Below, in pieces: positions 51,271 to 63,203 of a stretch of DNA of 64,000 bases (positions are counted from its first letter, which is position 1; each line of letters starts with the position of its first letter). The stretch is taken from positions 9,149,501 through 9,213,500 of the forward strand of contig CAXIWW010000817.1 of NCBI GenBank assembly GCA_964036315.1. The letters run 5' to 3'. Both the position numbers and the translations under genes were made by a program. Below the pieces are notes generated by a model, which was not told where the DNA came from, ran no database searches, and was given only the letters and a program-made list of their open reading frames with translations. The DNA is from Acanthosepion esculentum (taxonomy: Eukaryota > Mollusca > Cephalopoda > Sepiida > Sepiidae).

Positions 51271-54200
51271 CTGTTGGCACTTTTGCTATGAGCTGTTGGC
51301 ACTTTTGCTATCATCTTTTGTTTTCGCAAGTTTTTATATAAACATGTATTTTTATACTTTCATAGTGTTTTTTTTTAGTTGGGGGTCACTATTTGCTCAT
51401 AGCTGGGACCCTTTGTGATCAGAAGCCTTGCTGTCAGATGTAGTTTATAGTCAAACCTAGGACTAGTTGGCACTGCAGTGCTGTTGGCACTTTTGCTATC
51501 AGCTGTTGGCACTTTCGCTATCAGCTGTTGGCACATTTGCTATCAGCTGTTGGCACTTTTGCTATCAACTGGGGTTGTTCGCAAGTTTTTATATAAACAT
51601 GTATTTTTATACTTTCATAGGGTTTTTTTTAGTGTGGGGTAACTATTTGCTCATAACTGGGACCCTTTGTGATCAGAAGCATTGCTGTCAGATGTAGTTT
51701 ATAGTCATACCTAGGACTAGTTGGCACTGTGGTGCTGTAGGCACTTTTGCTATCAGCTGTTGGCACTTTTGCTATCAGCTCTTGGCACTTTTGCAATCAG
51801 CTGTTAGCACTTTTGCTATCAGCTGTTGGCACTTTTGCTATCATCTGTTGGCACTTTTGCTATCAGCTGTGGTGCTGTTGGCACTTTTGCTATCAAATGG
51901 TGTTGTTTGCAAGTTTTTATATAAACATGTATATTTATACATTCATAGTGTTTTCTTTTAGTGTGGGGTCACTATTTGCTCATAGCTTTGACCCTTTGTG
52001 ATCAGAAGCCTTGCTGTCAGAGGTAGTTTATAGTCATACCTAGGACTAGTTGGCAATGAGGTGCTGTTGGCACTTTTGCTATCAGTTGTTGTCACTTTTG
52101 CTATCAGCTGTTGGCACTTTTGCTATCAGCTGTTGGCACTTTTGCTATCAGCTTTTGGCATTTTGCTATCAGCTGTTGGCACTTTTGCTATCAGCTTTTG
52201 GCACTTTTGCAATCAGCTGTTGGCACTTTTGGTATCTGCTGTTGGCACTTTTGCTATCAGGTGTGGTGCTGTTGGCACCTTTGCTATCAACTGGTGTTGT
52301 TCGCAAGTTTTTATATAAACATGTATTTTTATACATTCATAGTGTTTTTTTAAGTGGGGGGTCACTATTTGCTCATAGCTGGGACCCTTTGTGATCAGAA
52401 GCCTTGCTGTCAGATGTAGTTTATAGTCATACCTAGGACTAGTTGGCAATGTGGTGCTGTTGGCACTTTTGCTATCAGCTGTTGGCACTTTTGCTATCAG
52501 CTCTTGGCACTTATGCTGTCAGCTGTTGGCACTTTGCTATCAGCTGTGGTGCTGTTGGCACTTTTGCTATCAACTGGTGTTGTTCGCAATTTTTTATATA
52601 AACTTCTAATTTTATACTTTCATAGTGTTTTTTTTTTAGTGGGGGTCCACTATTTGCTCATAGCTGTGACGCTTTGTGATCAGAAGCCTTGCTGTCAGAT
52701 GTAGTTTATAGTCATACCTAGGACTAGTTGGCACTGTGGTGCTGTTGGCACTTTTGCTATCAGCTGTTGGCACTTTTGCTATCAGCTGTTGGCACTTTTG
52801 CTATCAGCTGTTGGCACTTTTGCTATCAGCTGTGGTGCTCTTTGCACTTTTGCTATCAACTGGTGTTGTTTGCTAGTTTTTATATAAACATGTATTTTTA
52901 TACTTTCATAGTGTTTTTTTTTTTAGTGGGGGGTAACTATTTGCTCATAGCTGGGACCCTTTGTGATCAGAAGCCTTGCTGTCAGATGTAGTTTATAGTC
53001 ATACCTAGGACTACATGGCACTGTTGTGCTGTTGGCACTTTTGCTATCAGCTTTTGGCACTTTTGCTATCAGCTGTTGGCACTTTTGCTATCAGCTGTTT
53101 GCACTTTTGCTATCAGCTGTTGGCACTTTCGCTATCAGCTGTGGTGCTGTTGCTATCAACTGGTGTTGTTCGCAAGTTTTTATATAAACATGTATATTTA
53201 TACTTTAATAGTGTTTTTTTAGTGGAGGTTCACTATATGCTCATAGCTGGGACCCTTAGTGATCAGAAGCCTTGCTGTCAGATGTAGTTTATAGTCATTC
53301 CTAGGACTAGTTGGCACTGTGGTGCTTTTGGCACTTTTGCTATCAGCTTTTGGCATTTTGCTATCAGCTGTTGGCACTTTTGGTATCAGCTGTTGGAACT
53401 TTTGCTATCAGCTGTTGGCACTTTTGCTATCAGCTGGTGTTGTTCGCAAGTTTTTATATAAACATGTATTTTTATACATTCATATTATTTTTCTTTTAGT
53501 GGAAGGTCACTATTTGCTCATAGCTGGGACCCTTTGTGATAAGTAGCCTTGCTGTCAGATGTAGTTTATAGTCATACCTAGGACTAGTTGGCATTGTGGT
53601 GCTGTTGGCACTTTTGCTATCAGCTGTTGACAGTTTTGCTATCAGCTGTTGGCACTTTTGCTATCAGCTGTGTTGCTATTGGCACTTTTGCTATCAACTG
53701 GTGTTGTCCGCAAGTTTTTATATAAACATGTATTTTTATACTTTCATAGTTTTTTTTTTTAGTGGGGGGTAACTAGTTGCTCATAGATTGGACCCTTTGT
53801 GATCAGAACCCTTGCTGTCAGATGTAGTTTATAATCATACCTAGGACTAGTTGGCAATGTGGTGCTGTTGGCACTTTTGCTATCAGCTGTTGGCACTTTT
53901 GCTATCAGCATTTGGCACTTTTGCTATCAGCTGTTGGAACTTTTGGTATCATCTGTTGGAACTTTTGCAATCAGCTGTTGGAACTTTTGCTATCAGCTGT
54001 GGTGCTGTTGGCACTTTTGCTATCAACTGGCTTTGTTCGCAAGTTTTTATATAAACATGTATTTTTATACTTTCATAGTGTTTTTTTTTTTAGTGGGGGG
54101 TCACTATTTGCTCATAGCTGGGACCCTTTGTGATCTGAAGCCTTGCTGACAGATGTAGTTTATAATCATTCCTAGGACTAGTTGGCACTGTGGAGCTGTT

Positions 54201-54409
54201 GGCACTTTTGCTATCAGCTGTTGGCACTTTTGCTATCAACTGGTGTTGTTCGCAAGTTTTTATATAAACATGTATTTTTAAACATTCATAGTGTTTTTTT
54301 TTTAGTGGGGGGTCTCTATTTGCTCATAGCTGGGACACTTTATGATCAGAAGCCTTGCTGTCAGATGTAGTTTATTGTCATACCTATGACTAGTTGGCAC
54401 TGTGGTGCT

Positions 54410-55070
54410 GTTGGCACTTTTGCAATCAGCTGTTGGAACTTTTGCTATAAGATGTTGGCACTTTTGGTATCAGCTGTTGGCACTTTTGCTATCAGCTGTT
54501 TGCACTTTAGCTATCAGCTTTTGGCACTTTTGCGTTCAGCTTTTGGCCCTTTGGTATCATCTGTTGGCACTTTTGCTATCAGCTGTTGGGACTTTTGCTA
54601 TCAGCTGTTGGCACATTTGCTATCAGCTTTCGGCACTTTTTGTATTATCTGTTGGAACTTTTGCTATCTGCTGTTGGCTCTTTTGCTATCAGCTGTTGGC
54701 ACTTTTGGCACTTTTGCTATCAGCTGTTGGCACTTTTGGTATCATCTGTTGGCACTTTTGCTATCAGCTGTTGGCACTTTTGCTATCAGCTGTTGGCACA
54801 TTTGCTATCAGCTTTTGGCACTTTTTGTATTATCTGTTGGCACTTCTGCTATCTGCTGTTGGCACTTTTGCTATCAGCTGTTGGCACTTTTGGCACTTTT
54901 GCTATCAGCTGTTGGCACTTTTGGTATCATCTGTTGGAACTTTTGCTATCAGCTGTTGGCACTTTTGCTATCAGCTTTTGGCACTTTTGGTATCAGCTGT
55001 TGGCACTTTTGCTATCAGCTGTTGGCACTTTTGCTATCAGCTGTGGTGCTGTTGGCACGTTTGCTATCAA
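54410..55070 (-). repeat. 22-mer expansion, about 30 copies
   Basis: This 661-bp block has an internal larger period. A segment with GGCACTTTTGGCACTTTTGC (a partly duplicated copy) and TTTTTGTATTATCTGTTGG occurs near 54640-54720 and again near 54820-54905, an offset of about 187 bp. So a run of several 22-mers has itself been duplicated within the block. Confidence 0.88.
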
Positions 55071-55239
55071 CTGGTGTTGTTCGCAAGTTTTTATATAAAC
55101 ATGTATTTTTATACTTTCATAGTGGTTTTTTTTTAGTGGGGGTTCACTATTTGCTCATAGCTGGGACCCTTTGTGATCAGAAGACTTGCTGTCAGATGTA
55201 GTTTATAGTCATACCTAGGACTAGTTGGCACTGTGGTGC

Positions 55240-55564
55240 TGTTGGCAGTTTTGCTATCAGCTGTTGGCACGTTTGCTATCAGCTTTTGGCACATTTGCTG
55301 TCAGCTGTTGGCATTTTGCTATCAGCTGTGGTGCTGTTGGCACTTTTGTTATCAGCTGTTGGCACCTTTGCTATCAGCTGTTGTCACTTTTGCTATCAGC
55401 TGTGGTGCTGTTGGCACTTTTGCTATCAGCTGTTGGCACTTTTGCTATCAGCTGTGGTGCCGTTGGCACTTTGGCTATCAGCTGTGGTGCTGTTGGCACT
55501 TTTGCTATCAGCTGTTGGCACTTTTGCTATAAGCTGTGGTGCTGTTTGCACTTTTGCTATCAAC
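55240..55564 (-). repeat. 22-mer block with five internal 8-bp spacers
   Basis: The complement of GCACCACA lies at 55327-55334, 55401-55408, 55453-55460, 55483-55490 and 55535-55542, where a normal unit has one. Two of them are exactly 30 bp apart (22 + 8), so here the 22-mer plus spacer has been copied as a 30-bp composite. Confidence 0.85.
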
Positions 55565-56784
55565 TGGTGTTGTTCTCAAGTTTTTATGTAAACATGTATT
55601 TTTATACTTTCATAGTCTTTTTTTTTAGTGGGGGGTAACTATTTCCTCAGAGCTGGAACCCTTTGTGATCAGAAGCCTTGGTGTCAGATGTAGTTTATAG
55701 TCATACCTAGGACTAGTTGGCACTGTGGTGCTGTTGGCACTTTTGCTATAAGCTGTTGGCACATTTGCTATCAGCTGTTGGCACTTTTGGTATCAGCTGT
55801 TGGCACTTTTGCGATCAGCCGTTGGCACTTTTGCTATCAGCTGTTGGCACGTTTGCTATCAGCTGTGGTGCTGTTGGCACTTTTGCTATGAACTGGTGTT
55901 GTTCGCAAGTTTTTATATAAACATGTATTTTTATACATTCATAGTGTTTTTTTTAGTGGGGGGTCACTATTTGCTCATAGCTGGGACCCTTTGTGATCAG
56001 AACCCTGGCTGTCAGATGTAGTTTATAGTCATATCTAGGACTAGTTGGCACAGTGGTGCTGTTGGCACTTTTGCTATCCGCTGTTGGCACTTCTGCTATC
56101 AGCTGTTGGCACTTTTGCTATCAGCTTTTGGCACTTTTGCTATCAGCTCTTGACACTTTTGCTATCAGCTGTTGGCACTTTTGCTATCAGCTTTTGGCAC
56201 TTTTGCTATCATCTGTTGGCACTTTTTCTATCAGCTGTTGGCACATTTGCTATCAGCTTTTGGCACTTTTGAAATCAGCTGTTGGCACTTTTGCTATCAG
56301 CTGTTGGCACTTTTGCTATCAGCTGTGGTGCTGTTGCCACTTTTGCTATCAACTGGGGTTGTTCGCAAGTTTTTATTAAAACATGTATTTTTATACTTTC
56401 ATAGTGTTTTTTTTTTAGTGGGGGGTCACTATTTGCTCATAGCTGGGACCGTTTGTGATCAGAAGCCTAGCTGTCAGATGTAGTTTATAGTCATACCTAG
56501 GACTAGTTGGCACTGTGGTGCTGTTGGCACTTTTGCTATCAGCTGTTTGCTCATTTGCTATTACCTGTTGGAACTTTTGCTATCAGCTGTGGTGCTGTTT
56601 GAACTTTTGCTATCAACTGGTGTTGTTCGCAAGTTTTTATATAAACATGTATTTTTATACTTTCATATTTTGTTTTTTTTTAGTGGGGGGTAACTATTTG
56701 CTCATAGCTGGGACCCTTTGTGATCCGAAGCCTTGCTGTCAGATGTAGTTTATAGTCATACCTAGGACTAGTTGGCACTGTGGT

Positions 56785-58165
56785 GCTGTTGGCACTTTTG
56801 CTATCAGCTGTTGGCACTTTTGCTATCAGCTGTTGGCACTTTTGCTATCAGCTGTGGTGCTGTTGGCACTTTTGCTATCAACTGGTGTTGTTCGCAAGTT
56901 TTTATATAAACATGTATTTTTATACATTCATAGTTTTTATTTTTTGTGGGGTGTCACTATTTGCTCTCTAGCTGGGACCCTTTGTGATCAGAAGCCTTGC
57001 TGTCAGATGTAGTTCATAGTCATACCTAGGACTAGTTGGCAATGTGGTGCTGTTGGCACTTTTGCTATCAGCTGTTGGCACTTTTGCTATCAGCTGTTGG
57101 CAATTTTGCTATCAGCTGTTGGCACTTTTGCTATCAGCTGTGGTGCTGTTGGCAATTTTGCTATCAACTGGTGTTGTTCGCAAGTTTTTATATAAACATG
57201 TATTTTTATACTTTCATAGTGTTTTTTTTTAGTTGGGGGTCATTTTTTGCTCATAGCTGTGACCCTTTGTGATCAGAAGCCTTGCTGTCAGATGTAGTTT
57301 ATAGTCATACCTAGGACTAGTTGGCACTGTGGTGCTGTTCCCACTTTTGCTATCAGCTGTTGGCACTTTTGATATCAGCTGTTGGCACTTTTGCTATTAG
57401 CTGTTGGCACTTTTGTTATCAGCTGTTGTGCTGTTGGCACTTTTGCTATCAACTGTTGTTGTTCACAAGATTTAATATAAACATGTATTTTTATACTTTC
57501 ATAGTGTTTTTTTTTAGTGGGGGTCACTATTTGCTCATAGCTGGGACCCTTTGTGATCAGAAGCCTTGCTGTCAGATGTAGTTTATAGTCATACCTAGGA
57601 CTAGTTGGCACTGTGGTGCTGTTGTCACTTTTGGTATCAGCTGTTGGCCCTTTTGCTATCAGTTGTTGTCACTTTTGCTATAAGCTGTTGGCACTTCTGC
57701 TATCAGCTGTTGAGCTGTTGGCACTTTTGCTATCAACTGGTGTTGTTCGCAAGTTTTTATATAAACATGTATTTTTATACTTTCATAGTGTTTTTTTTTA
57801 GTGGGGGGTCACTATTTGCTCATAGCTGGGACCCTTTATGATCAGAAGCCTTGCTGTCAGATGTAGTTTATAGTCATACCTAGGACTAGTTGGCACTGTG
57901 GTGCTGTTGGCACTTTTGCTATCATCTGTTGGCACTTTTGCTATCAGCTGTTGGAACTTTTGCTATCAGCTGTGGTGCTGTTGGCACTTTTGCTATCAAC
58001 TGGTGTTGTTCGCAAGTTTTTATATAAACATGAATTTTTATTCTTTCATAGTGTTTTTTTTTAGTGGGGGGTCACTATTTACTCATAGCTGGGACCCTTT
58101 GTGATCAGAAGACTTGCTCTCAGATGTAGTTTATAGTCATACCTAGGACTAGTTGGCACTGTGGT
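56785..58165 (-). repeat. 1,381-bp duplicon, copy 1 (five units)
   Basis: Anchor spacing from 57029 is 285, 284, 285, 263. It shares with copy 2 the variants GTTCATAGTCATACC, GTTGGGGGTCATTTTTTGC, CTGTTCCCACTTTTGC, GTTGTCACTTTTGG and the TGTTGAGCTGTTGG spacer. The joint lies near 58160, where a GTTCCCAC copy follows a framework that otherwise matches 56765. Confidence 0.88.
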
Positions 58166-59570
58166 GCTGTTCCCACTTTTGCTATCAGCTGTTGGCACTT
58201 TTGCTATCAGCTGTTGGCACTTTTGCTATCAGCTGTGGTGCTGTTGGCACTTTTGCTATCAACTGGTGTTGTTCGCAAGTTTTTATATAAACATGTATTT
58301 TTATACATTCATAGTGTTTATTTTTTAGTGGGGTGTCACTATTTGCTCATAGCTGGGACCCTTTGTGATCAGAAGCCTTGCTGTCAGATGTAGTTCATAG
58401 TCATACCTAGGACTAGTTGGCAATGTGGTGCTGTTGGCACTTTTGCTATCAGCTGTTGGCACTTTTGCTATCAGCTGTTGGCAATTTTGCTATCAGCTGT
58501 TGGCACTTTTGCTATCAGCTGTGGTGCTGTTGGCAATTTTGCTATCAACTGGTGTTGTTCGCAAGTTTTTATATAAACATGTATTTTTATACTTTCATAG
58601 TGTTTTTTTTTAGTTGGGGGTCATTTTTTGCTCATAGCTGTGACCCTTTGTGATCAGAAGCCTTGCTGTCAGATGTAGTTTATAGTCATACCTAGGACTA
58701 GTTGGCACTGTGGTGCTGTTCCCACTTTTGCTATCAGCTGTTGGCACTTTTGATATCAGCTGTTGGCACTTTTGCTATTAGCTGTTGGCACTTTTGTTAT
58801 CAGCTGTTGTGCTGTTGGCACTTTTGCTATCAAATGGTGTTGTTTGCAAGTTTTTATATAAACATGTATTTTTATACTTTCATAGTGTTTTTTTTTAGTG
58901 GGGGGTCACTATTTGCTCATAGCTGGGACCCTTTGTGATCAGAAGCCTTGCTGTCAGATGTAGTTTATAGTCATACCTAGGACTAGTTGGCACTGTGGTG
59001 CTGTTGTCACTTTTGGTATCAGCTGTTGGCCCTTTTGCTATCAGTTGTTGTCACTTTTGCTATAAGCTGTTGGCACTTCTGCTATCAGCTGTTGAGCTGT
59101 TGGCACTTTTGCTATCAACTGGTGTTGTTCGCAAGTTTTTATATAAACATGTATTTTTATACTTTCATAGTGTTTTTTTTTAGTGGGGGGTCACTATTTG
59201 CTCATAGCTGGGACCCTTTATGATCAGAAGCCTTGCTGTCAGATGTAGTTTATAGTCATACCAAGGACTAGTTGGCACTGTGGTGCTGTTGGCACTTTTG
59301 CTATCATCTGTTGGCACTTTTGCTATCAGCTGTTGGAACTTTTGCTATCAGCTGTTGGCACTTTTGCTATCAGCTGTGGTGCTGTTGGCACTTTTGCTAT
59401 CAACTGGTGTTGTTCGCAAGTTTTTATATAAACATGTATTTTTATTCTTTCATAGTGTTTTTTTTTAGTGGGGGGTCACTATTTGCTCATAGCTGGGACC
59501 CTTTGTGATCAGAAGCCTTGCTGTCAGATGTAGTTTATATTCATACCTAGGACTAGTTGGCACTGTGGTG
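58166..59570 (-). repeat. 1,381-bp duplicon, copy 2
   Basis: It matches copy 1 at offset 1,381-1,382, with one clear patch of difference. Near 57458-57480 copy 1 reads AACTGTTGTTGTTCACAAG, whereas copy 2 near 58838-58855 reads AAATGGTGTTGTTTGCAAG. The copy 1 patch resembles 59969-59990, which suggests local sequence exchange after duplication. One additional 22-mer is present near 59355 relative to copy 1. Confidence 0.87.
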
Positions 59571-59571
59571 C
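59405..59571 (-). repeat. Framework part of the reference unit
   Basis: On the minus strand the framework runs: GCACCACAGTGCCAACTAG, CCTAGG, a stretch ending TATAAACTACATCTGACAGC, CTTCTGATCACAAAGGG, TCCCAGCTATGAGC, the TAGTG/CACTA stem-loop, an A run, an AT-rich core containing TACATGTTTATATAAA, and TTGCGAACAACACCA. Its only consensus CpG is in TTGCGAA (59415-59416 on the plus strand). SpeI-like ACTAGT, AvrII-like CCTAGG and BclI-like TGATCA sites recur with it. The framework varies far less in length than the 22-mer block; most changes are single bases, A-run length and small deletions. Confidence 0.88.
59466..59481 (-). other. Small stem-loop with C6/G6 tract, one per framework
   Basis: A 5-bp perfect stem (TAGTG with CACTA) flanks a 6-base loop, ACCCCC on the repeat strand and GGGGGT on the other. 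It abuts an A/T run of about nine (59458-59466). The element recurs in most frameworks, for example at 41146-41161 in the forward block. A common sequence subtype reads TAGTTACC and breaks the last stem pair, so the pairing is not strictly kept. No function can be read from this. Confidence 0.6.
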
Positions 59572-62500
59572 TGTTGGCACTTTTGCTATCAGCTGTTGGC
59601 AATTTTGCTATCAGCTGTTGACACTTTTGCTATCAGCTGTTGGCACTTTTGCTATCAGCTGTGGTGCTGTTGGCACTTTTGCTATCAACTGGTGTTGTTC
59701 GCAAGTTTTTATATAAACATGTATTTTTATACTTTCATAGTGTTTTTTTTAGTGGGGGGTCATTTTTTGCTCATAGCTGAGACCCTTTGTGATCAGAAGA
59801 CTTGCTCTCAGATGTAGTTTATAGTCATACCTAGGACTAGTTGGCACTGTGGTGCTGTTGGCACTTTTGCTATCAGCTGTTGGCACTTTTGCTATCAGCT
59901 GTTGGCACTTTTGCTATCAGCTTTTGGCACTTTTGCTATCAGCTGTGGTGCTGTTGGCACTTTTGCTATCAACTGTTGTTGTTCGCAAGATTTTATATAA
60001 ACATGTATTTTTATACTTTCAAAGTGTTTTTTTTTTAGTGGGGGGTCACTATTTGCTCATAGCTGGGACCCTTTATGATCAGAAGCCTTGCTGTCAGATG
60101 TAGTTTATAGTCATACTTAGGACTAGTTGGCACTGTGGTGCTGTTGGCCATTTTGCTATCAGCTGTTGGCACTTTTGCTATCAGCTGTTGGCACATTTGC
60201 TATCAGGTGTTGGCACTTTTGCTATCAGCTGTGGTGCTGTTGGCATTTTTTCTATCAACTGGTGTTGTTCGCAAGTTTTTATATAAACATGTATTTTTAT
60301 ACATTCATAGTGTTATTTTTTTAGTGGGGGCTCACTATTTGCTCATAGCTGGGAGCCTTTGTGATCAGAACCCTTGCTGTCAGATGTAGTTTATAGTCAT
60401 ACCTAGGACTAGTTTGCACTGTGGTGCTGTTGGCACTTTTGCTATCAGCTGTTGGCACTTTTGCTATCAGCTGTTGGCAATTTTTTCTATCAGCTGTTGG
60501 CACTTTTGCTATCAGCTGTTGGTGCTTTTGCTATCAGCTGTTGGCACTTTTGCTATCAGCTGTTGGCACTTTTGCTATCAGCTGTTGGCAGTTTTGCTAT
60601 CAGCTTTTGGCACTTTAGGTATCAGCTGTTGGCACTTTTGCTATCAGCTGTTGGCACTTTTGCTATCAGCTGTTGGCACTTTTTCTATCAGCTGTGTTGC
60701 TGTTGGCACTTTTGTTATCAACTGGTGTTGTTCGCAAGTTTTTAAATAAACATGTATTTTTATACATTCATAGTGTTTTTTTTTAGTGGGGGAGTCACCA
60801 TTTGCTCATAGCTGGGACCCTTTGTGACCAGAAGCCTTGCTGTCAGATGTAGTTTATAGTCATACCTAGGACTAGTTGGCACTGTGGTGCTGTTGGCACT
60901 TTTGCTATCAGCTGTTGGCACTTTTGCTATCAGCTGTTGGCACTTTTGCTATCCGCTGTGGTGCTGTTTGCACTTTTGCTATCAACTGGTTTTGTTCGCA
61001 AGTTTTTATATAAACATGTATTTTTACACATTCATAGTTTTTTTTTTTGTGGGGGGTAACTATTTGCTCATAGCTGGGACCCTTTGTGATCAGAAGCCTT
61101 GCTGTCAGATGTAGTTTATAATCATACCTAGGACTAGTTGGCAATGTGGTGCTGTTGGTACTTTTGCTATCAGCTGTTGGCACTTTTGCTATCAGCTGTT
61201 GGCACTTTTGCTATCAGCTTTTGGCACTTTTGGTATCATCTGTGGGCACTTTTGCTATCAGCTGTTGGCACTTTTGCTATCAGCTGTTGGCACTTTTGCT
61301 ATCAGCTTTTGGCACTTTTGGTATCAGCTGTTGGCACTTTTGCTATCAGCTGTTGGCACTTTTGCTATCAGCTGTGGTGCTGTTGGCACTTTTGCTATCA
61401 ACTGGTGTTGTTCGCAAGTTTTTATATAAACATCTATTTTAATACTTTCATAGTGTTTTTGTTTTAGTGGGGGGTCACTATTTGCTCATAGCTGGGACCC
61501 ATTTTGATCAGAAGCCTTGCTGTCAGATGTAGTTTATATTCATACCTAGGACTAGTTGGCACTGTGGTGCTGTTGGCACTGTTGCTATCAGCTGTTGGCA
61601 CTTTTGCTATCAGCTGTTGGCACTTTTGCTATCAGCTTTTGGCACTTTTGCTATCAGCTCTTGGCACTTTTGCTATCAGCTGTTGGCACTTTTGATATAA
61701 GCTGTGGTGCTGTTGGCACTTTTGCTATCAACTGGTGTTGTTCGCAAGTTTTTAACTAAACATGTATTTTTATACTTTCATAGAGTTTTTTTGGTTAGTG
61801 GGGGGTCACTTTTTGCTCATAGCTGGGACCCTTTGTGATCACAAGCCTTGCTGTCAGATGTAGTTTATAGTCATACCTAGGACTAGTTGGCACTGTGGTG
61901 CTGTTGGCACTTTTGCTATCAGCTGTTGGCACTTTTGCTATGAGCTGTTGGCACTTTTGCTATCAGCTGTGGTGCTGTTGGCACTTTTGCTATCAACTGG
62001 TGTTGGTCGCAAGTTTTTATATAAACATGTATTTTTATACATTCATAGTGTTTTTTTTAGTGGGGGGTCACTATTTGCTCATAGCTGGGAACCTTTGTGA
62101 TCAGAAGCCTTGCTGTCAGATGTAGTTTATAATCATACCTAGGACTAGTTGGCAATGTGGTGCTGTTGGTACTTTTGCTATCAGCTGTTGGCACTTTTGC
62201 TATCAGCTGTTGGCAGTTTTGCTATCAGCTGTTGGCACTTTTGCTATCAGCTGTTGGCATTTTTTGGTATTATCTGTTGGCACTTTTGGTATCAGCTGTT
62301 GGCACTTTTGCTATCAGCTGTTGGCACTTTTGCTATCATCTGTTGGCACTTTTGCTATCAGCTTTTGGCACATATGGTATCTGCTGTTGGCAATTTTGCT
62401 ATCAGCTGTTGGCACTTTTGCTATCAACTGTTGGCACATTTGCTATCAACTGGTGTTGTTCGCACGTTTTTATATAAACATGTATTTTTATACTTTCATA

Positions 62501-63203
62501 GTGTTTTTTTTTTAGTGGGGGTCACTACTTGCTCATAGCTAGGACCCTTTGTGATCAGAAGCCTTGCTGTCAGATGTAGTTTATAATCATACCTAGGAAT
62601 GGTTGGCACTGTGGTGCTGTTGGCACTTTTGGTATCAGCTGCTGGCACTTGTGCTATCAGCTGTTGGCACTTTTGCTATCAGGTTTTTGCACTTTTGGTA
62701 TCAGCTGTGGTGCTGTTGGAAGTTTTGCTATCAGCTGTTGGCACTTTTGCTACAAGCTGTGGTGCTGTTGGCACTTTTGCTATCAACTGGTGTTGTTCGG
62801 AAGTTTTTATATAAACATCTATTTTTATTATTTCATAGTGTTTTTTCTTTTAGTGGGGGGTCACTATTTGCTAATAGCTGGGACCCTTTGTGATCAGAAG
62901 CCTTGCTGTCAGATGTAGTTTATAGTCATACCTAGGACTATTGGCACTGTGGTGCTGTTGGCACTTTTGCTATCAGCTGTTGGCACTCTTGCTATCGGCT
63001 GTTGGCACTTTTGCTATCAGCTTTTGGCACATTTGATATCAGCTGTTGGCTCTTTTGGTATCAGCTGTTGGCACTTTTGAAATCAGCTGTTGCACTTTTG
63101 CTATCAGCTGTTGGCATTTGGTATAATCTTTTTGCACTTTTGCTATCAGCTGTTGGCACTTTTGCTATCAGCTGTTGGTACTTTTGCTATCAGCTGTGTT
63201 GCT

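Larger units (their letters stand above)
59287..59571 (-). repeat. Representative 285-bp satellite unit (n = 5)
   Basis: This unit is close to consensus and serves as the reference. Read on the minus strand, the framework comes first (59571 down to 59405, 167 bp), then the 22-mer block (59404 down to 59287, 118 bp = 5 x 22 + 8). The block is one 22-mer of the GTTGATAGC form (59383-59404), the 8-bp spacer GCACCACA (59375-59382), then four 22-mers of the GCTGATAGC form. The next framework opens again with GCACCACA (59279-59286). This arithmetic explains the 22-bp steps in unit length across the window. Confidence 0.9.

Noticed and set aside
59287..59404. NFI-type or E-box sites (TTGGCA half-site, CAGCTG) as functional regulatory elements
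   Set aside because: Both words occur in the 22-mer consensus, so they recur simply because the repeat does. Only half an NFI site is present, and nothing nearby is there to regulate.
59411..59430. CENP-B box in the TTCGCAAG segment
   Set aside because: The TTCG start fits, but the required CGGG part of the motif is absent; the sequence continues into T-rich DNA.
59405..59571. Framework as a tRNA-derived SINE (A and B boxes) or tRNA gene
   Set aside because: I looked for a B-box-like GGTTCGANTCC and a cloverleaf in the framework and found neither. The A run is internal and followed by more conserved sequence, not a 3' tail.
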